DNA of 22,198 nucleotides, taken from positions 1-22,198 of the forward strand of contig JANDJZ010000534.1 in the NCBI GenBank assembly GCA_027943245.1, read 5' to 3'. The stretch is from Acanthamoeba sp. SK_2022b (lineage: Eukaryota; Discosea; Longamoebia; Acanthamoebidae). Numbering within the stretch: position 1 is the stretch's first letter; every line of letters begins with the position of its first letter. Both the position numbers and the translations under genes were made by a program. Under the pieces are notes generated by a model. That model ran no database searches. It was not told where the DNA came from and saw nothing but the letters and a program-made list of their open reading frames with translations. Shown here piece by piece: positions 9,155-17,203 of this stretch.

Positions 9155-11729
9155 CATTAGCAGTGCGTGCGCAAACGGCGCGCGCCTGCGCGGGTTCGAG
9201 GGAGATGCGCACCTGTCGCGCACCTGCTGCTTGAGGTAGGGCATGTTCACGACGCCGTAGGTGCTGAACATCTCCTGCAGGACCTGCCGCAGCCGGGTGG
9301 CGACCTCGCCGCCGAAGAAACGGTTCTCGTCGTCCTGGACCTGCGCGCCGCCGGTCGAGGCTGTGTCGCGGGCGACCACGCCGCCGGTCAGCAACGCCAC
9401 GCCGCCAAGCGGGAGCGCGTGGAGGGGTCGTGCGCACCACCGAGTCGGGGGCGGCCCTCTGGTTGTCCGTAGGGGGAGTCGGCGTCGGCTTCCAGGGCGT
9501 CGTTCATGCTTTGCCGCAGCCTGCACGAAATGGACCAAACGAAATGGGGGGGGTTGGACATCGACGAAGAGAACGAGCAGGCCATCCACCTCGCCCACCT
9601 CCACGGGCCTCTCGCGATCCTTACCTGTCCGCGTTGTTGGCCCAGTAGCGTTGGTGCTCCTCGACGATGGCCGGGTACCTGCTCGCAAAGTAGTCGTCCC
9701 TGCTCGCGTGCACGAAGCGGAACGGGGATCGGCGAGGCACGCGTGAGCGAGAGAGAGAGAGAGAGAGAGAGAGCCACGTGGCGCGTGGAGATTGGTCGGA
9801 GGGGGGTGGGGGGGAGTGCCTGGGGTGGCGCAGGCGCCATCCGTGGTTGAGCTCAAGCTCGGCGACCTGGGCGAGCAGGTCCCTCGCGGTCTCGTGGGAG
9901 ATGTGGGTCGTGTCGGCGAGCGCCTTGCGGTTGACGAGGCCCTCCTCGTGGAACGCCAGGAGCATGTAGTCGCGAGCCCGACATAGCCTGCCCTTGTGGA
10001 AGTGCTCGCTGTTGCGTTTGCGATGAGGAGGAGGAGGAGGAAGTGGGGTCAGTCGCCGGCAGCAGAAGCAGCCAGGAGCGAGGCACGGGCAAATAAATAC
10101 CTGCGGAGCACCCAACGGCCGTCAACGAGGATCGCTATCTCCCGTAGAGACTGGGCCACCTCGTCCTCCCTCTTCTGCGCGTTCAGGAGCTCCAGCAGGG
10201 TGCTAAACGGCGCCGTGTGCGCTGGTCGCCAGACACGAACCAACCAGGACGGTTAAGCCACGTAAGCGCACAACACTACTCGGTTGGTGTAGCGATAAAA
10301 AGAAAATGAAAAGAAAATGAAAATGAAAATGAAAAACAAAGGGGAGGGCCACACCTCGAGTAAGGATGGCCATGAGCTGCTGCTCGATGGAGGGCAGCTT
10401 TTGGATGTCGGTCAAGGTGAGCACACTGTGTCAGGATCGACGACGATCGTCAGCGCGCGCACCACAGAGAAAGTGCAAGCGAACGCGCAGCAAGGAAAGG
10501 GCTCGACGGGGCTGACCTGGGCTGCGTGGCGGTGGGGGCCGCCGCGCTAGGCTCGGCGCTCTTGTTGGAGGCGATGTCGTCCACGTATCGCTCGCGAGGC
10601 ATATCGAACGGCACGTCTTGTGTTTGCTTGGCGATCAGCTTCTCGTAGTACGCCTTGGCGTCGTTGTAGTTCTGCACTCATCCCCCGCACAACGCGGCAT
10701 CGCTGTAGTCAACAACAGCATAGTACTACCAATATATAAATATTAAAAATAAAATAAATAAAAATAAAAATAAAAATAAAAAAGCGCACGTAGTGCCCGT
10801 GGCCGCACCAGGGTCTCGTCGAGATAGCGCAGCTTCGTCCACTCCTCGCGCTGCTCCTGCTGCCTTATGAAGTTGTGCGACATCTGCCTCATCTCGGCCT
10901 GCTTGGCGGTCTCCTTCCTGCCGTACCGGACCTGCGGTCGAGACGGGGAGAGAGTCAGCGGGCGATGCGCGCGTGTGGCGCGAACACGCGTGGGCATGGG
11001 CGCACCTGAATCTTGCTCGCCTCCTCGCTCGCCTCCTCCTTCTTGACCTTGGGCTCGGCCGCCTCCTCGGGGTTGGCGAGCTTCTTCCGCTTGGCCTCCT
11101 CCTTGGCGTCGATGTGCGCAAACGACGGGCGCATTTGGTAGACCCCCTTGATGGGCGTAAGGTGCAGCTGCTCCCCTGTACGAGAGGCCACCACGACCAC
11201 ACCGCGGACAAGCAGAGCTTCAGCAAGAGAGGGGGGAGAGCGCGCGTAGGACGTGTGCACGACGGTGCAATGAAGGAGTGCTGGCCAGTTCTGGGCCGCA
11301 CTACCATCTCTCATCATATCCACAAATGAAATTGAGGGGTCAGGAAGTACGTTCGGGTCCGGAACGCAGGACGGCGATGGCGTAGTTGGTTTGATGCAGA
11401 ACTGGCGTGGAGGTGAGAGTGACAGTCTTGGAGTGATCTTCAATCTGATCGTCGTAGTAATTCTGAATCTCGGTCTCGGACAGGGCGAATTCGAACTCGA
11501 GCTTGCGCGCCTTGGGCTTGTACCGCACTTCCGTGATGTTCTCCCTGTCGTAGGGTCTCCACGTCGGACGCAGAGGGTACTGCAACAGATACAGGTTCGG
11601 GGCTGCCTCCTGTGATAGGTACACATCAACGATCTTGACCACCTCGTCCTCGTCCTCCACTCCCGAGGAATTGCCTTGCCCCGTGGGCGCCGTCCCAACT
11701 ACTTCCATCATGTCATCCCCTACTTCCAT
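8633..11729 (-). CDS. POLR3E: DNA-directed RNA polymerase III subunit RPC5
   Basis: RPC5 forms the TFIIF-like heterodimer with RPC4 on RNA polymerase III and helps initiation and termination on tRNA and 5S genes. Exons: 11729-11351, 11175-11006, 10931-10809, 10671-10517, 10425-10355, 10221-10101, 10008-9778, 9699-9625, 9520-9441, 9360-9213, 9080-8951, 8821-8633; 1872 nt, 623 aa. The N-terminal dimerisation domain shows YLLQYPLRP and LHLTPIKGVYQMRPSF, typical of RPC5. A charged Lys/Glu segment follows, then PFSTLLELLNAQKR. Tandem winged helices come next: RARDYMLLAFHEEGLVNRKA and, at the C-terminus, VVIDMYRAKPAVRKK to LGYVSGGQWIFKKGNG, matching the end of animal RPC5. The long C-terminal extension, absent in yeast Rpc37, is therefore present. 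Intron 9700-9777 is inferred: it holds a CT tract, is a multiple of three, and reading through it would insert a Leu/Ser run. Confidence 0.9.
9084..9153. repeat. (AC)n microsatellite in RPC5 intron
   Basis: About 35 AC units. On the RPC5 sense strand this is a GT tract that runs directly into the intron, close to the TGTGCAG acceptor of the exon starting at 9080. Confidence 0.97.
9749..9773. repeat. (GA)n microsatellite in RPC5
   Basis: About 12 GA units; CT on the RPC5 sense strand. It lies inside the inferred intron 9700-9777, just after the GTGGCT donor. Confidence 0.9.
10297..10340. repeat. AAAATG-type low-complexity tract in RPC5 intron
   Basis: Repeated GAAAAT units on the plus strand; a T-rich pyrimidine tract on the RPC5 sense strand, lying just after the donor of the intron 10222-10354. 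Confidence 0.85.
10731..10783. repeat. AAAAAT low-complexity tract in RPC5 intron
   Basis: A/T-only tract with TAAAAA units inside the intron 10672-10808; on the sense strand it is a T-rich run. Confidence 0.85.
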
Positions 11730-11745
11730 CTCAGATGACGGCGCG

Positions 11746-11955
11746 TGATTTTTAATAAAAAAACTGCAGCAAAGAAATTGAAGGAAACCCTCTTGTGTTG
11801 GCCATTGGTGCAGGGTTTATACAGACATGCAGCTGCCAGTGAATAGTCATGCCCACAAGATGTCTAACCCTGTAGATAGTGACACTTGGGGGGAAGGTGG
11901 CCAGCTTTGATTCCTGAGTTTGATCTAAAATGGACTGGTAATGAAAAGGTCAGGT
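11746..11955. other. CpG-free RPC5 upstream / tRNA-Ser downstream interval
   Basis: 210 bp between the RPC5 start and tRNA-Ser contain no CpG although flanking DNA is CpG-rich. No gene is seen. It must hold the RPC5 promoter and, at its far end, the tRNA terminator. Confidence 0.8.
11944..11947 (-). terminator. Pol III terminator of tRNA-Ser
   Basis: TTTT on the minus strand, 8 bases past the tRNA 3' end. Confidence 0.6.
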
Positions 11956-12037
11956 CGACAACGGCAGGATTTGAACCTGCGCGGGGAGACCCCAGTAGAT
12001 TTCGAGTCTACCGCCTTAACCACTCGGCCACGTTGTC
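11956..12037 (-). tRNA. tRNA-Ser (CGA)
   Basis: 82-nt class II tRNA. The acceptor GACAACG pairs perfectly with CGTTGTC; the discriminator is G. The anticodon arm is GTAGA-CTCGAAA-TCTAC with anticodon CGA. The long variable arm (GGGG-TCT-CCCC) is characteristic of serine tRNAs, and the T arm is GCAGG-TTCAAAT-CCTGC. No intron and no encoded CCA. Confidence 0.96.
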
Positions 12038-12234
12038 TTATACACCCTTCTCCGAAACACCATCATTTGCATGGTCAAGAAAGCAGCACAACAAAAGATT
12101 TTAAGCTTGTGTTCTCTCTGCCTTGGAAGATACGATGTATGTTGTGGCTAACAAATGATGGGAGAGCAAGAGGGCATCATGTGTATTGATTTTTTGTTTT
12201 AGTGAGTAGCAGCAGAACACACCTGACATAACGT

Positions 12235-12995
12235 CTAGTAGCCGTAGGCAGTGAGGGTCTCGAGAACGGGCTTGAGCTGCTCGGTACGGTTGGCGAGGGC
12301 CTTGGTCTGGAGACGGGCAAGGGCCTTCTTCCTCTCGTAGTAGGCGGCGGACCTGACCTTCCTCTTCTCCTCGAGCTTCTTGACGGTGGCGGCGTGCTTC
12401 CAGCCGACCTCCTCGGAGAGGCGACCGATCACGGTGTAGGCGCGGCCGGGCTTGAGGCGCAGCACGCGGAGGGCAGCAGGGCACACCATCCTCTTCATCT
12501 TGTCGTAGGGAGGGGGCACACCCTCGAACACCTTCAGGCGACCGAGAGCCTCAGCACCGCGGGCGGTCTTGTGCGCAACCATGCCCCTGACGGTCCTCCA
12601 GAAGATCTTGGACGGGGCTCGGTAGTGGTAGGGACCATGGGTGGGCCTGACGTTCGAGCACTTCTTCAAGAACGAAAGGTACTTCACTGCAATTACCAAT
12701 TATGATGAAAAAGTGATCAGAATAATGTGCTTTTAACAACAAACAACGACGTTGCAGAAATGCGTACGCTTGTTGCGGAAGAACGAGCCCGAGACGTTGA
12801 TCTCCTCACAACGCACAACAACCTGCACAGTATGAGGTTTAATTGACAATTTTTAACATCAATGGCGACGATGGGGAGCAGGCGTACGAGGCGCTGGCCG
12901 TTGAGGATCTGCTTGGCGACAATGGAAGCCAGGCGACCGAGAAGGTGGCCGCGACCATCGATGACGAGGTGGTTGTAGTGCTTGTGATCCGACAT
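12235..12995 (-). CDS. RPL13A: 60S ribosomal protein L13a (uL13)
   Basis: Large-subunit ribosomal protein of the cytosolic ribosome. Exons: 12995-12888, 12822-12768, 12686-12235; 615 nt, 204 aa, against 203 in human. Conserved blocks run the full length: [86 protein letters not shown] and a basic helical C-terminus with LEEKRKVR. It is divergently arranged with the kaptin-like gene, their start codons 202 bp apart, so the two may share a promoter region. All three exons splice with GT-AG borders and clean phases. Confidence 0.97.
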
Positions 12996-13197
12996 GACGG
13001 TACCTCAGGGGAGAAGGGAAGAGGACGATACGACCGGCGTCGAGGACCTCTTGCTGGGGGATGGAGAGAAAGAAAGAAGGAAAAAAGGGGTTCATTTTTT
13101 CGCACTTGTATTTTTCCGGCTTTGATGCTGTGCGCATCCGGAATTATCCCGGTTTTTGAACAGTTATTCGCGACCACAAGGTAAGCTTGAAATCAAA
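12996..13197. promoter_or_regulatory. Divergent promoter region (uL13 / kaptin)
   Basis: 202 bp between divergent start codons; it includes a purine-rich patch (GAGAGAAAGAAAGAAGG near 13065-13081), which is a pyrimidine tract on the uL13 sense strand, as is common near ribosomal-protein starts. A GTAAGC donor-like sequence at 13181 lies 17 bp before the kaptin ATG. Confidence 0.5.
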
Positions 13198-15227
13198 ATG
13201 GATCAGCTGCATGCTCGGGGCAGCGGTCCTGGTGGCTCGCTTCAGCAGCCGCAGATGGAAGAGATCCAATATTTTCGCCTGCCATCGGGTACTTTTTTTT
13301 CCATTTCGCCCATTCGTCACTCTGCAAGCACCGCGCTCCCGCTGGCACTCATATCAGCCCGCGTCGTGCACGCTGGCCACTGCTTACGCCTCGCCCCTCG
13401 TAGCCACGAACATATTCGGGCTTGCCACCTTCGAGCACGCCGGCAAACTCAAGATCCTGGTCGCTACACGGTTGGAGCTGTACATCATCGAGGCCGTAGA
13501 GACCTACAGCGGTGTCAAGTTCAGGTCATTTCCCTTCCCCACGCCACACAACAGCCGTACGACCGTCTCTCTCTCTCTCCCTCTCCCTCTCCATCTCCTT
13601 GCTTCTTCATCGTTTGTGCCGCTTCTTCATCAGCCAACGTCCTGTTGTTGCTGTTGTTGCCCATCACAGAGATCCTTGCCATTGACTCGCTCACGCGTGG
13701 GCCACAGAAGGCGCCCACCATCACACTTCTTGTTGCCTCTCCCGTACGCAAGATCCATTCGTTCGTCTCATGCATCCACTTCTTGTATTTCTCGCGCGAT
13801 GGTAACATCATCCTCCTTCTCCTCCTCTGTCCCCCATATTGGGCGCGTCTACTCCCCAGGAGGGCAAGGCGCTGCTCGTCGCCTACGGGCTCAGCTCTGC
13901 CGCCTCCGTGCCGCTCATCACCCTCTCCAGTGACCTACCCCCCCATTCACCGAATTTGCCCTCACAACGCACGCCCACTCACGATCGTGGTCGTCTCCCC
14001 CCCCCCCCATGCGCGTCTAGACGACAGCTGCACCGTGCCACTGGACTTTGTGCCGCTGTGCCTGTCCCACACGACGTACGGCCTCTGCTGTCTGTCGCGC
14101 GTGCAGTGGCGGAGAGGGGGGGGGGCTAACAACGAACGTTGAATTGCGATTGGTGTGTGTCCCGCCCCGATCAGGGTCTACGACGAGCAGGGCGACGAGC
14201 AGGAGGTCGTCTTGGTCTCGGGCTACGACAACAAGATGCACTTCTACCGACAGGTAACCTCCCTCCCAGCGAGGCCCCGCCCCGCCCACTCACGTCGGAG
14301 GCCTCCGACGCAACACGCCAGGCCTCCGAGTCGGGCCCGTTGGTGGAGTGCCAGCCGGGCCCGCATGCCCTGCTGCTGCCCGAGTTCGCGGAGATGCCGG
14401 GGTAGGACTCTCGCCTCGCCTCGCCTCGCCTCGCCTCGTCGATCGGTTGGATTGGGGGGGGGGGGGTGCTTGGCCGACCACGTTTTTTTGCGTGCAGGCC
14501 GCCCCTGTGTGTCGACGTGTGGCAGGCGCCCGGCATTCGCGCAACCGCTTACGGTTGCCACGGCGGCCAAGTGTGCCTCTCCATAACCACCGGTGCGGCA
14601 GTCATTCCTCTCCCCCCCCCCTCTCCCCCCCTCTCCCTCTCCCTCTCTTCTATTCGCTCACGATCGCGGCAGAGGAGGGGACCACGCAGGAGGAGGTCGT
14701 GCTCGAAGGTCCGATCAGCACGGTCAAGATATTCAGCCCCCGGTAGCCCCCCCCCCCTCTCCCCCCCCGTCGACACGTGGTGGTCGACGACGCCCGAGAG
14801 ACTCACGCGGCCCGCAGGACGTCGAGGCAGTTCTGCAGCGTCGACGAAGAGTGCATGCACCCCGAGGTGCTGAAGCTGCACAAGAACATGGAGCAGGCCG
14901 CCTCCGAGCACCCGCCACCCGCCGCGCCGTCGTCATCTTCATCTTCGCCCTCCTCGCCTTCCCCCAGCCTCTCGTCGACGTCGACGTCGGATCACTCCCC
15001 CACCCTCCCGCCCGACGGAGGCGCCGACGCGTCGCCCGCGTCGCCGTCCTCTCCGCTTCCGGCGCGGGACGAGGCGCCGGCCTTCGCCTTCGCCTCCGCT
15101 CCCTCGCTGGACGACGTCCATCTGGTGGTCGGCGGTGCCTCGGGCTACGCCATCATCTACAGCTCCATCGTCAAGCACGGTCTCTCACTCCCCACAGCGC
15201 ACACGCGATTCGCGTTGTCAACGTTGA

Positions 15228-15293
<66 letters not shown>

Positions 15294-16359
15294 GTGAATG
15301 CGAGGCAGGGCTCAGCAAGCCGTTGCAGCTGGAGCAGTCAGAGTCGTTCGACTCGGTGCTGTCGTGCGAGGTGACGGACATCGACTGGGACGGGTGCCTG
15401 GAGATCCTGATCACCACCTTCTCCCAGGAACTCCTCATCTACAAGCTCACCCCGCCTCCTCCTCCGCCGTCCTCTCCGCCACAGTAACCCTCCCCTCCCC
15501 CTTCAATCCATCGTCGCCTCAGCCGATGTTAACATCTCCTTGAGCGACAAACGCGCCTGACAGCCTTCTCTCTTTCTCTTTGTGTTGCGCAGTTCGCGAA
15601 AGACAGGACGGAGTTTGTCGCAGTTTCTGTCGACTGATCCACGAGCGCGCTCCCTGTCGCAGCGATTACAGATGCAGCTGGGCGGCGGTGGAGGCGGCAT
15701 GCTGGGGAAACGCAACCTCTCGCAGCCCAACCTGCTCAGCAGCGCCGAGCTGTCTCTCTCGACCATCGACGAGGAGGCCTCGACGCCCCCGATGGTCGAC
15801 GCCGGCGCGTCCACGTCCCGATCGCTCACCTTTAGCTCGTTCGAGAGTACTCCTCCCCGCCCTCCTTCGCCGCAAGCAAGACATGGTCATTGGCGGGCAC
15901 GTTCTTATCCGATGACTGTATTTTTGTCGACACACGCAGCGATCCCCGAAGTGGCGGAGGAACAGCTGGAAGAGGAGGCGGAGGAAGAGGAGAGGCAGCT
16001 GGGGCCCGAGTACAGGCTGGCCTGGCGGCAGAGCTACCCGGAGCCCATCTACTGCGTGCGCGCGGTCGACGTCACCAACGACGGCATCAACGAAATCGTG
16101 GTGTCCTCCCTGCATGGCCTCCACATATCTCAGGTTTGCCACACTCGTCTCGCGATCGGTTACAACGCATCACGATGCATGCAGCGCGTGTGACCGGTCT
16201 TTGCTGAGCGTGTCGTGTTTCTTGCCACGTGGGTCTGGGTGGCTGCAGTTGGACTGGAACAAGGGACGCCTCGACGTGGTGCAGCGCCTGGACCTCCTGA
16301 AGCAAATCAAGCGCCTCGAGCGCGACCTGTTGCGTCTCAGCCCTCAAGCAGACGAATGA
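13198..16359 (+). CDS. KPTN: Kaptin-like protein (KICSTOR subunit family)
   Basis: In animals, kaptin is a beta-propeller-type subunit of KICSTOR (KPTN, ITFG2, KICS2, SZT2), which recruits GATOR1 to lysosomes and represses mTORC1 under amino-acid starvation. Exons: 13198-13288, 13404-13556, 13670-13743, 13860-13929, 14021-14075, 14175-14253, 14322-14401, 14498-14592, 14673-14742, 14818-15179, 15309-15483, 15593-15846, 15940-16133, 16249-16359; 1863 nt, 620 aa. Matches to kaptin as I know it run the whole length: SATNIFGLA, QILAIDSL, DEQEVVLVSGYDNKMHFY, VDVWQAPG with YGCHGGQVCLSI, LEGPISTVKIFS, SESFDSVLSCEVTDIDWDG, FSQELLIYK, and VDVTNDGINEIVVSSLHGLH, ending in a basic helix. The FG-GAP-like repeats are DIDWDG and DVTNDG. 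Human kaptin is 436 aa; the extra length is mainly two linkers, one Ser/Pro-rich (about 280-340) and one Ser/Gly-rich near 440-515. Exons 3-5 have the least certain borders. Confidence 0.85.
14410..14438. repeat. (CTCGC)n short tandem repeat in kaptin intron
   Basis: Nearly six copies of CTCGC in the intron 14402-14497, followed by a G-run (14455-14466). Confidence 0.9.
15230..15296. repeat. (GT)n microsatellite in kaptin intron
   Basis: About 30 GT units with one CG interruption near the end, inside the intron 15180-15308. The run has no stop in the coding frame, which makes a spurious Cys-Val open frame, but the GGTCTC donor and GAGGCAG acceptor fit kaptin conservation on both sides. Confidence 0.95.
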
Positions 16360-16489
16360 CGTCCATCTACTGTTTTTCCTTCGTGCCCCGTGCGCCACAC
16401 CACCAAATAGTTGACTTGGTGATGCGGCACAGCAGCTTCGGGCACCCATCGGGCAACGATGATGTTGTGGCTTCGACAGGACATGTGCA

Positions 16490-16560
16490 GGCGCCGTAGT
16501 TAAGTGGTAAAATTCTCGCTTAGGGTGCGAGAGGCCCCGGTTCGATTCCGGGCGGCGCCC
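16490..16560 (+). tRNA. tRNA-Pro (AGG)
   Basis: 71-nt cloverleaf. The acceptor GGCGCCG pairs with CGGCGCC. The anticodon arm is CTCGC-TTAGGGT-GCGAG (anticodon AGG) and the T arm is CCCGG-TTCGATT-CCGGG, containing a B box. The discriminator is C. The D stem is weak. No intron and no encoded CCA. Confidence 0.94.
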
Positions 16561-16565
16561 AGTCC

Positions 16566-16569
16566 TTTT
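16566..16569 (+). terminator. Pol III terminator of tRNA-Pro
   Basis: TTTT 6 bases after the tRNA 3' end. Confidence 0.6.
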
Positions 16570-16699
16570 GCGCGAACGCAGGCACGGTGGCACCGTGTTG
16601 TCGACACATTTCTTTTTCATTAATATCACGTGTTTTGGTGTTGCCCTGTTGTGTTTCCAGTGGGTTTGGTGGGAGGGTGCTTTGGTCGATTGGTTACTT

Positions 16700-16772
16700 C
16701 GTCTGGTAACAAAGTTGGTATTGTGCAAGGCTATTAACCTTGTTCTCGTGGGTTCGATCCCCACCTTGACGG
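16700..16772 (+). tRNA. tRNA-like gene, anticodon ATT (Asn codon AAU); possible pseudogene
   Basis: A 73-nt sequence folds as a full cloverleaf. The acceptor CGTCTGG pairs with CTTGACG (five Watson-Crick pairs, one G-T, one T-T at 5-68). The D arm is ACAA-AGTTGGTA-TTGT, the anticodon arm CAAGG-CTATTAA-CCTTG, the variable loop TTCTC and the T arm GTGGG-TTCGATC-CCCAC. T8, A14, G18G19, T33 and TTCGA are all in place; G10 is replaced by A, weakening the A box. Anticodon ATT would read Asn AAU, but eukaryotes normally use GTT there. There is no TTTT until 16812. It lies 139 bp after tRNA-Pro. It could be functional, a decayed tRNA or a tRNA-derived repeat. Confidence 0.5.
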
Positions 16773-17203
16773 TTATTTCAACCAACCAATGACGCTGCCA
16801 CCTTCCCACTCTTTTATGATCAGACCAGGACAGCAGGAGGCGCTGCTGGCGAGGTGAGGCCGACGCTCGTGACCGGCACGGCCGCGTGTTCGCAGTAGAG
16901 GCCTATCACTCCCTCCTGGTCGTAGAGCGTCGTGGCGGAAGTGGTGTTTTGCTTCATGTAGGTTACAGGACCACCAAAGCTCCAGGTCGAAAGTGTTGTG
17001 GTGCGATGGGCTTTCTCCCACTACTGCTGATCCTGCGGGATGCTGGTGGTACTCATCAGTCTTGCTTCCTTTGTCTTCTCCTTTCTCGAACACGTTCGCA
17101 ATGAAGTATCAGTCCTCAGGTGTCCCATGTAAACACTGACAGTTTGCTTTTATTGGTTGTGCGGTCCTCGCGAGCATCCAAACGGCGAGAGAAGCCGGGC
17201 TGC
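16773..17203. other. Intergenic, 3' of ThrRS
   Basis: 431 bp with no supportable gene. An open frame on the minus strand (16773-17093) has no recognisable domain. The part nearest 17203 is the likely 3' UTR of the threonyl-tRNA synthetase gene; a TTTT run at 16812-16815 could end transcripts from the tRNA-like gene. Confidence 0.55.

Noticed and set aside
8633..9856. Single 407-codon minus-strand open frame
   Set aside because: It fuses real RPC5 exons with translated introns, including the GT tract; the spliced model is consistent in phase and conserved.
13744..13859. Possible coding continuation after kaptin exon 3
   Set aside because: The open frame leads to a Leu/Pro-rich stretch; a GTACGC donor and CCCCAG acceptor in phase 0 restore the kaptin-like sequence EGKALLVAYG.
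14777..15487. Long open frame running straight through the (GT)n tract, with a Cys-Val run
   Set aside because: Kaptin conservation continues on both sides with a GT donor at 15180 and an AG acceptor at 15307-15308; the Cys-Val run is a repeat artefact.
16773..17093. Minus-strand open frame of 106 codons after the tRNA-like gene
   Set aside because: No recognisable motif, no splice-consistent extension, and it sits in the presumed 3' flank of the ThrRS gene.
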